A stretch of DNA of 64,000 bases. It comes from Vandiemenella viatica. Lineage: Eukaryota > Arthropoda > Insecta > Orthoptera > Morabidae. The DNA is taken from assembly GCA_031002005.1 (NCBI GenBank), contig CM061918.1, positions 44,986,047-45,050,046 of the forward strand, given 5' to 3'. This document shows, piece by piece, positions 45,095 to 56,230 of this stretch. The notes beneath the pieces were generated by a model that had not been told where the DNA came from, ran no database searches, and saw nothing but the letters and a program-made list of their open reading frames with translations. Position numbers and translations under genes: made by a program. How positions within the stretch are numbered: position 1 is the stretch's first letter; each line of letters begins with the position of its first letter.

Positions 45095-46010
45095 GTAGCA
45101 TTAATCCCGCATTGCAGGTTCTGCTTTACTGTATGTACTACAGTACTTCTTCAATTTGTGCCGACCTTATGGCTCTTCGGGTGAGGTATTGACTAGTTTC
45201 ATGTCCTCCTGCAGGGTGTCCTGCCTGCGCTTCCTGGGTCTCCCTCGTTGTCTTCGGCCTTGCGGTCTAATGTCGAGTGCTGTTCTCGCCACTGAAGTGT
45301 TATTGTTGCGTTGTACCTGGCAGTACCATCGCAGACGACCCTAACGCATTTTCTCAGGGATTAGAGCCACACCAAATGCCACCCCAGTGTTCTCATTCCT
45401 GGTGCGATCCAATCTAGTGAGTCCCTGTCGTCAACGAATCATCTTCGTTTCCTTTACATGCAGCTGTTGTTCATGTCTTTTCGTGACTGGCCAACATACG
45501 GCTGCATACAGTGCCACTGGTCTAACAATAGTGCTGTAAACCTTTGATTTAAGGTAGAATCGCACCTTCCGGTCGAAAAGAACTCCTGTGACCTGACGGC
45601 GCTCCATCCAGGTTGCGTTGACTCTGTTTTGGATGTTTGGGAATGTCTGACCATCCGAACAGAGTACTGTTTCCAGATGTTTGAACTCGGATGACTAGCC
45701 GAGTTCAATACCGCCGATATTAACAGACCAATCACTTTGAACTCTATGTACTCTGTCTTCGGTACATTAAGCCGTACGCCGTAATATCATCAGCATCCAG
45801 TGGTGTGGGGTGACTAATTCTGCATCAATGGTGTCAAGACAGAGGATAAACAGGAGTGGGGACAAAGCTGATCCCTGATGAACGCCAACTGTGATGGTAA
45901 AACAGTCAGAAATTCCCACAGCACATCGAACATACCTGATATTCAAATATACTTCAGTTAATAGGAGACTAACAAACTGTTGGAAGAATAGTTTCTGTGA
46001 CATTGCTCAT
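45095..46010 (-). pseudogene. LINE RT and C-terminal remnant
   Basis: The minus strand shows YVRCAVGISDCFTITVGVHQ and then GSALSPLLFILCLDTI (GVHQGSA at 45866-45886). After a frame change a shortened catalytic region, LDADDI, follows near 45790, where YADD is expected. Further on come ESTQ-like pieces around ATWMERRQVTGVLFDRKVRF and the C-terminal basic segment LDIRPQGRRQRGRPRKRR (about 45240). A deletion at the catalytic box plus frameshifts make it dead. The endonuclease is missing. Confidence 0.8.
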
Positions 46011-46199
46011 TTAATTGCAGTGAATTTTACGTAATCTGAATGGTTCGGTGGCATAGATTTTTTTTCTTTTTTCCTCTCTCTTTTGTGTGTGTTTGTTGTA
46101 GTAAGAAAACGTTTCTGTTTGCCGTCTGTAAATGGAGCTTATCTGTAACCTTCAACTACTCGGAATTGTGATATTTTTTTGCCTCTCCATGACAATATT

Positions 46200-46283
46200 T
46201 GGTACAAGAAAAGAAAGGGTAAAAAGTTTCCTACACACACCGAGTACCACGACTGCGAAGCAGCGGGCAGGTGCTAGTTTAAG
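46200..46283 (+). mobile_element. Helitron-like 3' end fragment
   Basis: CACACCGAGTACCACGACTG, then CGAAGCAGCGGGCAGGTGCTAG and TTT, resembles the CGAAGxxGCGGGCAxxxGCTAGT terminus of arthropod Helitron-like repeats. The palindrome at 46284 follows immediately. Confidence 0.45.
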
Positions 46284-46479
46284 TTATCTTGGTTGTTTGG
46301 GTTGAACCGCGTCAAATTATCGAAATCTAACGTTTCGGCCATCAGTTTGTGACCTTCTTCAGAGGACTGTCACGGCTGGAACTGCTGCCGTGACAGTCCT
46401 CTGAAGAAGGCCACAAAATGAAGTCCGAAACGTTACGTTTCGATAATTTGACGCGGTTCAACCCGGACAACCAAGATAA
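46284..46479. mobile_element. Near-perfect palindrome, ~93-bp arms
   Basis: The left arm 46284-46376 and right arm 46387-46479 are inverted copies, beginning TTATCTTGGTTGT and ending at GTCACGGC on the inside. The arms contain CGCGTCAAATTATCGAAA and CTTCTTCAGAGGACTG. The spacer is only about 10 bp. It is a foldback element of unknown superfamily. Confidence 0.85.
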
Positions 46480-46904
46480 CATGGACAACGACCGCGTAAG
46501 TCAGCGCACCCACCAGGTGCTAATTTATAAGTATAGGGACTAGCTGCGACTGAAATAGGTTACTGGTTAGACTGTGGCGCTCAGTTGAACTGGTTATTTG
46601 GTGGGCACTGCGAATACGTGCGAGCAGCCGAACTGTCCGCTGGGCTTTCACCACGCTGACACACATTACACTCCTCTCGCTCACACCGCAATTAGTTGGC
46701 AGGCAACAACAGATTCGATGGAATGATGGCTCCACGACAGTTGCACGTGCTCATCACGACAGGCTTCGCTCTAGGAACCACTCAATAAAAATAGCAACAA
46801 AATAATCACGGGCTTCGATCTTTAACGAAGATCGTGGATAGTGTCGGAATAGAAATGTTAATTCCTTCTCCTGTGTTCGAAAGACGAACCATTTGTAACA
46901 CTTT
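46480..46904. other. No recognised feature
   Basis: A minus-strand open frame at 46520-46735 has no recognisable product. Confidence 0.35.
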
Positions 46905-47118
46905 ACCTTGTTCACTCCGAACTAGCGGTTCAAGGTCATGTTCCCCTGGCCCCGCTGCCCACCTCACTACCCCCTCCCCTCCCTTTCTACTCTGAACTGT
47001 ACGCTGTGTCCACGCAGGCAAATGGTAAATTTCCCCTTGCGTATGTAGGGCAAGGGCAGCGGAGAGGGATAGATAAGACTGACCTTGAGCCGCCTCTGCT
47101 AACTGAACAAGCTATAGG
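46905..47118. mobile_element. Family J foldback copy 2
   Basis: The left end CGAACTAGCGGTTCAAGGTC and the right end GACCTTGAGCCGCCTCTGC are inverted relatives. The interior includes CGCTGTGTCCACGCAGGC and AAATGGTAAATTTCCCCTTG, shared in inverted orientation with the copies at 48193 and 54730. Confidence 0.7.
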
Positions 47119-47164
47119 ATAATGCAAGCCGAGGGCACACACAGGGGACCAAAAGTACTTCACC

Positions 47165-47600
47165 CCCATCCTTTCCCGTCTCTAAAGACCTCGCTGTTAG
47201 AGATAAAAAAAAATGACGTTTTCACTCTTGAGGTTCGTCCAACACATCCTCTTCCAGTCACTCCAAGAATTTCCCTCCACCGCTTCTCTCCAAACAACTC
47301 CCTCCACCTCTACGTCTTGGTCTATCCATCTTGGCCGTGGTCTTTCCACTGTTTAGGCATTCTCCTCTCCTCCATAGCCATCACTAGCCGCAGCCATTGC
47401 AGTCTTTTCTTTGTTAACATTTCTCTCTTCTATTACTTCAACTATTAATCTCTCACTCATGTTTTCGTGTCTGTTTTTACCTTTCCTTGTGGTGATCTCT
47501 ATTCCTCTCCGAAACCTCCTCTCCCTCTGTAATATGCTAATATTTCTATATATGATTATAAATTTTATGTGAATTTGGTTCTGTGAATTCATTCTTCAGA
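47165..47600 (-). pseudogene. LINE C-terminal fragment
   Basis: The minus strand reads VERPRPRWIDQDVEVEG, then VVWREAVEGNSWSDWKRM near its end, typical of the extreme C-terminus of insect LINE proteins (GRPxxRWxD and WxxxxxDRxxWR). Upstream frames at 47353-47592 are basic and low in similarity. Stops separate the pieces. Confidence 0.55.
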
Positions 47601-47719
47601 ACGTTGGCACTTTTTTTGTTGATACGCTAAAACACATTTGCCGTCAAACGAGATTAACTGTAAGAAAATGGTTTTTGTCGACATTAAAATTTCCATAATC
47701 GTTGTATGGTAATGCAATA

Positions 47720-47895
47720 AGACAATGTATTCGAATCCCCGTCCGGACATCCAGATTTGGGTTTTACATGGTTTCTAAAAATTCCGCGATGTTTTTTATA
47801 AAAGACCATGGCCGAATTCCTTACCGTTATTTTCCCCCAGCCCTTTCCCGCCTTTAATGACCTTGACGTCGACGAGGCGTAAAGTCATAAAAAAG
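47720..47895 (+). mobile_element. SINE-1 copy starting at the B-box
   Basis: It starts at TATTCGAATCCCCGTCCGGA, followed by CATCCAGATTTGGGTTTTAC, CATGGCCGAATTCCTTACCG, GACGTCGACGAGGCGTAAAG and an A-rich end. The A-box half of the head is missing and there is an internal deletion before GCGATG. Confidence 0.85.
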
Positions 47896-48192
47896 TATAC
47901 GTGCCGTTTTTAAGTATTTTCCGCTCACGAATTACGAAGTTAACACGAAATTTAATAAATTCACTTCTATCATTCAAAATATCATCTTTTAAGATGACTA
48001 CCTTAATCTTAATACGATGTTCCCACCACTTCACCATTACTTTGCTGTGTTTTTGGTTGATTTTTGTCATTTGGCTTACGTCTGTTGTAGTGGCCATGTT
48101 GTCATTCTAAGGCTATGTGTTGGGTTTGAAGACACATTATGACGTACTTACAGGTAAGAATCAATGCATGGCGTACGTGTAGCATCTAATCT

Positions 48193-48300
48193 TCAGTTAA
48201 CGCAGGCGGCTTAATGAGACTCTGCTCTATCTCCACTTCGCTGCACTTACATGCGAAGATAAAATTTGACCTTCACTTACCTGGACACAGCGGCCAGCCC
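48193..48300 (+). mobile_element. Family J partial copy 3
   Basis: CAGTTAACGCAGGCGGCTTA, CTCTGCTCTATCTCCACTTC, ACATGCGAAGATAAAATTTG and ACCTGGACACAGCGG match the left half of the copy at 54738. The right half is absent. Confidence 0.6.
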
Positions 48301-49440
48301 CTGCAAATACATTGTTTATGGACATAATTTTAGTTTGCAAGTTTTATAGACGCAGCAAATAGAAAAGTGTATTTGGAGTAGTTTATTTTTCAACATACCT
48401 AATCGTACATAACAAATGAAAGTGGTGATACAAAGAAGCAACCGAAACATTACATAAGCTCAACATGGCGACCGTGACAGGAAATCAGTAGTTTTATACT
48501 AATCAGCGAATCCGCTACACGGGGTTTGGCATGCTCCATCCACTATTGACGCATGTACGGAACTCTGGATGAAGTCTCGACACTAGAGGGCCAGGTTAGG
48601 TATGGGAGGCCACGACGCGCTAATGAGGCAGGTAGGCGCGTTTAATGGATCCTCCATCACGCGACACACACCGGGGAAAGCAGCGGTGCATTTTATCGAC
48701 AGCCTCGCTTCCTCTTCCGGAATGACTCCATCCTCTCCGGGATTCTCGCTTTCTTGAGTTAATGGAAATGCAGCCGCCTCCATCATCAACAGTTGCTGTC
48801 GCACAGTACACATCCGTGCTTAATAACCAGGAAGTGTCGTGAATCCAGCAGACGGAGACGTAATGGGATACTGCAGAGGCCTCGGCCTTTCTTCCAATCC
48901 TCCATCGAGGATGCAAAGTTTTAACTTTCTGCGTAAGCTATTACCGCTTAATCGTATCTTAACTTGATTGTTACGACCCTCAGCAGGTGCCGCGAAGTTA
49001 TGGACGTTGATTACAAGATACCAGTCTAGTGCGCGAGTTCTTTAATAACTTGGCTGCCTGATGCTCAACACATGACTAACTTGTTCGAATCTCTATGATG
49101 GAACAAATTTGCACTGTCTGGTGTTTGGTCGTTAGGTTGGGCAACTCCTAACCGCCAGATTATGTATCAAAGGGCGTGATTAAATACCATACCTCTCGAC
49201 ACTTCGTATGGCGTAAGGGCGACCTGTTTATTGCTGTTCCGTGATCGAATGCGGACCTTAAAACTCGCAAAGCGCTTGGTTTATTTCCGAATAGTAGGCC
49301 TGGAAGAGCAGCTAACATTATAGCTTTGCATTCAAGAGAACTCGGATTTGCTTCCCGGTTCAGCTATCCTGATTTTCAAAATCTTTTGCAGAATGTTGTT
49401 ACGCGATGTTTATAACGTAGTTATAATAGAACATACATTA
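48301..49440. other. No recognised gene; possible retroelement primer site
   Basis: TGGCGACCGTGACAGG at 48467-48482 resembles the primer-binding site of insect Gypsy-type LTR elements, and an ACA precedes it as an LTR end would. No matching LTR or gag was found. The GC-rich part 48540-48920 has opposed open frames of unknown meaning. The rest shows nothing. Confidence 0.3.
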
Positions 49441-49718
49441 CTTATAAAAGTTACCGTGCGTGGTGGGTGAACGGTTAACGTTCTGGCCTCGTATTCGGGA
49501 GTACGTGGGTTCGAATCCCCGTCCGGGCATCCAGATTTGGGTTTTCCATGGTTTCCCAAATCACTCCAGGTGAATGCCGGGATGTTTCATTCAAAAAGTC
49601 CATGGCCGAAATCCTTCCCGTTCTTTGTCCCCAGTCCCATCCCGCCTCTAATGACCTTAGCCGTCGATGAGGCGTAAAGCAATGGTAAAAAAAAACAACA
49701 AAAAACCTTATAAAAGTT
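49441..49718 (+). mobile_element. Full-length SINE-1, perfect 12-bp target duplication
   Basis: The element spans 49453-49706 (254 bp). CTTATAAAAGTT flanks it exactly at 49441-49452 and 49707-49718. The head GTGGTGGGTGAACGGTTAAC is the A-box region and GGGTTCGAATCCCC at about 49508 is the B-box. The body and the GATGAGGCGTAAAGCAATGG end are complete, with an A-rich tail at 49686-49705. This is the best reference copy in the window. The long minus-strand frame through it (49475-49963) is not a gene. Confidence 0.97.
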
Positions 49719-51690
49719 GTGCACATTGAGAGAAAATGAGGTCTGCGGGAAAGTGGTAGTAGAGGTTCAATAAAATAAGAGGACACAAGGTAGAGATTAG
49801 GAGGAAAACGTTTAATCCATTTCAAAATGTTACAGAAGGTTTTCGAAGTTTCCACGATTTCTTTCGATGCATTCATAACATCGTCAGACCATAGATTGGG
49901 GGATACGGTCGAAAACATCTGGAATTTCTTTGATATCAGCAGCAGTACAGAAAATTCTTGCAACCAGATCCATTTCAGAATCGACAGGTGTTTCAGTACC
50001 CCTCTAAGAAAGAACTCGCGTGGTGTTCAGCAACCGGTCCAACACGCCCAAACGGTCTCATGAACAGCGCCGCCTAGCGACCAATAGTGACGTTTCAGGC
50101 CATGGGTCCCTGTGAAATTCTGAATCATTCTGTTGCCCTGCACCTCCTCTTAAAGTTTGTACCTCTATTTGTGACACACCGCGAATATTATCACGTCTGT
50201 CCAGACATGGAGTGGAACCAACGTTAATGTCGAGCGGCGGTATATAACTCAAAGGGGCAACGGCTGTTCGTTCCCTCAATAGAGAAGGACATTGAAAGGC
50301 GTAGCGTAGACCAAAGCTGTTTTGTTCTCTCTGAGCCCTTAGAGCTCAGAAATTTCCTTGCCATGTCGGCATTTCCTACTGCTTTTGCGTGGCGGATGGA
50401 CTGGCTGTGTCAATGTTTTCCTTTGCGGTCCCAGTGCTTGGTCCTATACGTCTCGTTCCCATATGAGCTCCTGCATGCGGACCCAAAATCAGAATGTGTG
50501 AGATCAAACACCTTAAAGAAATTACAAAGACAGTTATTTAGCAACATTGATAATGTTTAATTGAGAATGATGCTAACAGTTCCAGTCACTCACACACAAC
50601 TTAAATAAAAATTTTCCACTTTTAGCTACCATTGTATTAAGTCAATCACACGCTGTTCTAGATATATGTTTTCTACAAAATACTTTTTGACATCGCAGAA
50701 TATTTAAATTCGTTCAATATTCTCAAGTCACAGAAAGAGTCTTAAATTGCTTAAGATACATGGTCGCCAGACTGCTATAGCGCTACGGTATAGGGTGACG
50801 ATGTGGATAAAGGCAAGTTGACTTTACCATAAGAATGGTGGTGATATAACGCTGTTCATCTGTTGGTTTATTTTATCGCAATATTTAAACCCGGCGGCAC
50901 CATTCAACAAGTTAATCTTATTCTCACTGAAGATTCAGTTTCTTAGCAAGTGGTTTAGAAAATAAGCGTTAATGGGAAACAAATCTGTGTCGAATATACG
51001 CAGTAGCTTCATTATAACAGCGTCTTCACTGTTGATCCTTTGGACCTTTGTCCGTATTCTATATCCTTCAACTACCTTGCAGTCTTTCGGTTCTAATCTC
51101 TCGTAAATACCGCCACTTGTCATTCGGAATAGGCAGTGAAGTTGTAACCTGGATCCGAAAAATACGTGACCATCCAGTCAACAACTGATGAATATTATAA
51201 GGAAGAGCTGTGACAGATATTAAAGAGATGTTGCATAAGAAGCAAAAACCAGTAGACATTCGACTCATGGAATCTAGGAGCAGTTATTTATATATCGAGT
51301 TCTATAAATGAAGTTTTCATTTCAATTAAATGACATTGTGTACAGTAAGTTAATCTAATTATTTGACAAAATGAAAGAAGAATTTTGCTGCCACATTAAG
51401 ATTCATATATTCTGCTTTAATACGAAATCTTAAATAAATAATAATAATAATGCCGTTTCAAGTCAACTCACATTGACACTAACTCACTCCCGTATGCAAT
51501 CAGTGAAACTTTTCTGTTAACTTACCGGTATCAAAACTTTTAGAAGCCTTTAACAGGCTGTTTCGAGAAAAAAAAATCGTCTATAATGACTTGTAAAATA
51601 CAGCTTGCACAACACATACACATGATGAACGCTTCACGAATGTTTTTCGACGCAAATAAGCGATCTCAAATGCCCACCGTATCGTGGGTG
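49719..51690. other. No recognised gene
   Basis: AT-rich sequence with moderately GC-rich patches at 50020-50290. Open frames are short, and I found no transposon ends or known protein motif. Confidence 0.35.
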
Positions 51691-52788
51691 AGTGGGTGTA
51701 TCATTCGGTGCAGTTCATGTGGCCGTATGTAAGTCGTAGGATCAGCACAAGGCCTCACCGCTTTATAGGCGCTAGAAGCCGTCCTCGGGGGTACCCGAAT
51801 TAGTTCATAACCACCTCAAGAATCATACTGCAGATATCCGACCACTTCACTACGCCCCCGCCGCGAGATTGGGTTTTGGAAGAATCAACCCTCCTCCCCT
51901 CCGCCATATCCGCTGGAGGGAAGGTACGGACTCTCGGAGGAAGCGTCTTTAGCCACCCTTGCGGGTGCCCACGGGGAAACTCGCGTCAGTGACGCTGTCA
52001 TGACGTAAGGTCGAAGACAAACCCCAGTCACATTGACGTCCGTTCTAATGCACTGAAAAAGACAGGGAAATTATTTTTCCCTGGACCAGCTGGCTTGGTT
52101 GTACATTACTGAGCCCCACTTGCGTGGGATCCGTTCCAGCGTAGACGTGGAGATTTGGCACGATCTTCATTACGCCTTTTGTTTGTGAACCTGAAGTTGT
52201 GAGGCCTCTTCTTCCATCTGCCGTCCTCTCTGCAACTTTCTTGTTTCTCCGTCACAGTTGTGAGGAGTCGGTGCTTCGATTTCTTGAGGTCCTCATCTGG
52301 TCATGCGAGATTAGACGTGTTAAGCCTATTTGGTTTGTCGTCGTGGCTCGGTGTTGGGAGTTGAGTCTGAGATGTCTGCCGGGTTGACCTTTGCCGTCGG
52401 CTGCTATGCAAACCGCGAGCCACCCGGAATGCAAATGTCGCCTCATTGAAAGTTATCGCGCGGTCAAACGCTGCTGAATGGGTCAATAGCGGGGGACATT
52501 GCCCCTCGACCACTACACAAGGACGCTCTCTCGCAGGTCACCCGAAATACTTGTCGAATAAAGCAATGTAGGCGTTTTTATACCATAGTCGGAGTTCCGT
52601 AACTTGTTAATGAAATACATAACGACTGTGAAATCGCTTATTTCTCCCCTCATCATTTTTTACTCACAAATTTATAAATTCACATTACTTTAGTTCTTGC
52701 TAATCTTAACATGGTCACACCGTAAAGTAAACGCTGGAAAAAAATAATAATAAAATCATGCGCTGAAATTAATTGCAACTGATTTAGT
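51691..52788. other. Unassigned GC-rich patches
   Basis: 51840-52000 is GC-rich (CGCCCCCGCCGCGAGATTG, CCGCTGGAGGGAAGG). 52190-52560 has overlapping minus-strand frames with no recognised product. It may be part of an unidentified LINE or LTR element. Confidence 0.3.
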
Positions 52789-53075
52789 GGTCTGGTTGTT
52801 TACTGAGGATCGGAAGGTCTCTGGATCGAATCCCGCTCCCGGCTGGTGCTTTTATGGGTTCTTAACTTGATTGCCTCTGCCGAAGCTTTGCTTTATTCGT
52901 GTGACACTCCGTGGCTCAGATTCCACCTAAAGAGTAGGGACCCATTACGTGGTAGGGTTACCGGGCTAGGTTAGGATTGAGACAAGAGGTAGGGCAGATC
53001 TAAAACTTGGCGGCCGAACACTTTTGGGATATTCCGGAATATTCCGGCCAACAATGCCATGCACACTTTTTTTTT
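52789..53075 (+). mobile_element. SINE-2 copy, head partly deleted
   Basis: AGTGGTCTGGTTGTTTACTG, CTGGATCGAATCCC (B-box-like), GCTCAGATTCCACCTAAAG, TACCGGGCTAGGTTAGG, GGCCAACAATGCCATGCACA and a 3' T run (53069-53077) match SINE-2. No exact target duplication was found. Confidence 0.8.
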
Positions 53076-53414
53076 GTTGATGTATTGAACTATGATTATT
53101 TAATTTTTCAGTTTCTTGATGTTACATTACAAGCGTTTATGCTTTGCTACTAGGAGAAAAACATAAGGAAATCGCATTACTAAATACACCAATATCCGTA
53201 CAGTCGAAGCATGGGGCAAAACTCGTGTAACATGATGTACGTAATGGGTTTCCCCATGTATAAGGTTTTCGCGTTTGAGAAAGTATATTTTACCTATTAA
53301 TCAATAATGATTAATTACTAATTCTTTTCTACTTTTATGGTGTGTGAGATCTTTTTTTTTCTGAAGCATCGTTTAAGGTTTTGATCGATCTCGCTGGGTG
53401 CTCCATCCACAAGT

Positions 53415-53807
53415 TTAAGGAGCGTCCATAAACCACGTAGCTACATTTTGGCCTCCTGTGAAACCCCCCTACCCCCACTATGCCGGCGTGGCTTTTGCCT
53501 CTAGTACCCCCCCCCCCCCCCCGCAGCACGTACCTTTTTCCTGTTAATTCTAGAAGACATTCTGTACTGTTTTCTCTTGTCAGACCTATAGTAAATTACT
53601 TACGGAGATAATTAAATGACGGAAATAAATACCCACTTGCTGTTGTGTGTTCTGTACCTTATTTTAACAGTGAAAAATGATATTAATGGAAAGCCACGTG
53701 GTCTGGCTCGGACACCCCCTCCCCTCCCCACGTAGCGCAGCGTAGCCTTTCAGCCAACCCCTCCCACCCCTCTAGACCGAGCCGCGTAGTTTATTGACGC
53801 TCCCTTA
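53415..53807. mobile_element. MITE-B copy 4
   Basis: The element spans 53418-53804. The left end AGGAGCGTCCATAAACCACG pairs with the right-end complement GGGAGCGTCAATAAACTACG. TTA flanks both sides (53415-53417, 53805-53807). The interior includes a C run at 53507-53522. Confidence 0.85.
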
Positions 53808-54242
53808 GTATTAGATGAGTTGTACAGCCTGATCACTTAACACAATGAACGCTACCGGCAATATGAAGTCAGTGACTAACTCTGAATGGAAACCCGCATA
53901 ACGCGGACGTCACGCTATTGTCCATCTTACCTGAGACGGCAGATGATATTAATTTTCTGCCCTTTTATGCTGTTTATTTTATTTTTAATTGAAAAAAATA
54001 CAATTAGACTAATTAAATATAATAAATAAGAGTTTAGGAAAAAAATAAGTAATTATCGTATAAATTAAGTTTATTAAATAAAAAACGTGTGAATCATATA
54101 TAATTACATCAATACTAATTATTTATATATAGATATTTAAATTTAGTTTCTTCACAAAAAAAATTATGTAATTATTGAGTCTTGGAAAATATAAATTGAT
54201 AAAATAGGACGTAAATAGAATGAAAAAAATATAAAATTAATT
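53808..54242. other. AT-rich, no gene
   Basis: Very AT-rich from 53950. It may include the 3' untranslated end of the adjacent piggyBac relic, but no terminus was found. Confidence 0.4.
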
Positions 54243-54600
54243 TTAATTTCCTCGATTAAAAATTTTTAAAGCATTGTCCCGACACAAAGGAGGATTTTCC
54301 GGGCAAACAGGACAATAATAGGCGGTATCTTTCCTCAGTTTATTTTTCGAACATTGTCGACATTTTTTTTTTTTTTTGCGGGGCTCTTGTCTTTCCGTCA
54401 GGTATGTTGTATCGTTTTGGGAAATGTATTGTCTCACGTGGTGATTGTGGAGAAGACGATTGCGAGGAAGGAATAGGACGTGATAAACATGATCGAGAGG
54501 AAGAAGAAGGACGTGGGACAGGCGGCTTATAGGAAGGAAGAACACCAGTTTCAAAAATTATTAAAAAAAAACAGTTGTCCGATTTGAAAACGGTCTTCAC
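54243..54600 (-). pseudogene. piggyBac-type transposase C-terminal relic
   Basis: The minus strand encodes the cysteine-rich C-terminal domain of a piggyBac transposase: CRQCSKNKLRKDTAYYC, then PVCPENPPLCRDNALKIF, ending at a stop near 54243. The C-x2-C, C-x2-C and PxLC spacing fits the family, although the last Cys-His pair (usually CFxxYH) is replaced by NALKIF. Upstream, a Ser/Pro/Arg-rich linker (SYKPPVPRPSSSSRS and on) is in a different frame; the change falls at the A/T run 54363-54377. The DDD catalytic domain is missing. No TTAA-flanked terminus was located. Confidence 0.75.
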
Positions 54601-54729
54601 TCGGTGAAAGGCAAGACTTTAATGAGAGAAAGGGCGAGCTAGTAGGCCAGGTACTGGAATCACCAACCTTCTATACAATCCCATAGGGAAAGGACGTCTC
54701 AAGCCGTCCACCGTCACTGGGATGCTCCC

Positions 54730-54945
54730 TAGCACGTGTTAACAGAGATGGCTCACGGTGAGTCTGCTCTATCCACATTGCTCTGCCCATACCCAGCTAC
54801 ATGCAAAGGGGAAATTTGTCATTCGTTTACCTGGACACAGCGGTCAGTTCAGATAGATGACACCGGGAGTGTATGGTGAGGTGAGGAGTGGAGCCAGGGG
54901 AACATGACCTTGAGCCGCCAGTTAGGAGTGAACAGGGTATAGTGG
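54730..54945. mobile_element. Family J foldback copy 4
   Basis: The left end GTGTTAACAGAGATGGCTCA and the right end CTTGAGCCGCCAGTTAGGAG are inverted relatives. The interior includes CTACATGCAAAGGGGAAATT and TTTACCTGGACACAGCGGTC. Confidence 0.7.
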
Positions 54946-55399
54946 ATAGCGAGTTTCCCCTCCTCACTGGACGCAGTATTGTGAGACTTGCTGTTATGCC
55001 AAAACCGGGTGGGAACGTGTGCTAACGCAGAACAGGAGTGAGGTTCCCTAGTGACACGGACCAAACCGTGTTTGCACACCGCTGTCTCAGGCTGCAACAG
55101 CTGACACTGATGTCAACACCACCTGTTATCTAATCGGTTTATACCGACGCGTTGTCGCCTACAGCCTATACGAGGCCTGGCGCTCCATATACAGTTAACA
55201 ATTCTTACAAGCGTGAATATAAAATAAATAATTTCGTGTGGTTTTCATTACCTAAGGTGTTTATTTATTTACTAGCCTCAAAGTCAGTCAAAAATGACTT
55301 CTTTAATGGAGTGTTCTGACAGTTCATTTCTTTATAGTTGCTTAACTAAATAGAACTGTTATAAAATAAAGTTCAATGTCATTTCTCATTCCTTATGCT
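54946..55399. other. No recognised feature
   Basis: Nothing supportable here. Confidence 0.4.
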
Positions 55400-56230
55400 G
55401 TACGAAAAAGTTGTATTTCACCCTAACCACAACCATCACTAATATTGCATCTAGAAAATCGAAGCTTCAGTCACGCGCGAATTAATACATTCCCCATATC
55501 GCATGTCATTATCATCAAGCATCGCGATATAAATTTGACCCAAAATCTTCACGGGCTCTTAATTTTTGTTTTTTTTTTGTTTTGTTATCTGTGATGCAGA
55601 TCGTTATTTTAGTAGCTAACACATCTTACATGCGGTTGAAATAATGACGCCTGTAAAAATGAAGGATGCCAAAAATAAATCTTAACAATTCATCTTATGC
55701 CACGTAATATTAGTTTTAAATGACGGCTGGAATGAATGTTCTGGTAATTCATTTATCTGAGTTCGCCTAAATAAATAGAATTGTTGGTATGTAATCTTCA
55801 TAACCTTATATTGTAATTTGTACATATCTCGGCTGTAGTTTACACAGCGATACAAATGGAACCTCTGCTAAATTAATGATGTAAGAATCAGGGAACCAAT
55901 GAAATCAAATCAGGAATCCCAAAACCTTATGCTATAGCGCGTGATATGGTTTTATTCCTGTTCTCATTTAGCACGATAAATACGGAACTACTTCCATCCA
56001 TCAGTATTTCTTAGCTTATGAAAGCAGCTTAAATTATTTTTAAAACTAAATTCATTTTGAATTATTCTGTACAAATAAAATAAAATAAAAAATGTCAGTT
56101 GTCTGGTCCTATCTGCATTTCGACATAACCAAAGCATTACTAATATTGCTGTTCAAAATTCATAGATTCTATTACCCGCGTACGAATCCATTCACTGTAT
56201 TGTGATCGATATTTGAGCCACTGAATGTGT
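55400..56230 (+). repeat. Two diverged copies of a dispersed repeat
   Basis: 55400-55560 (CCCTAACCACAACC, CTAATATTGC, CACGCGCGAATTAATACAT) and 56110-56230 (CATAACCAAAGC, CTAATATTGC, CCCGCGTACGAATCCATT) align with the block at 7735-7880. The intervening part is AT-rich. Confidence 0.45.

Noticed and set aside
49475..49963. 162-codon minus-strand open frame
   Set aside because: The C-terminal half is a SINE-1 body read in antisense; no gene-like motif is left in the rest.
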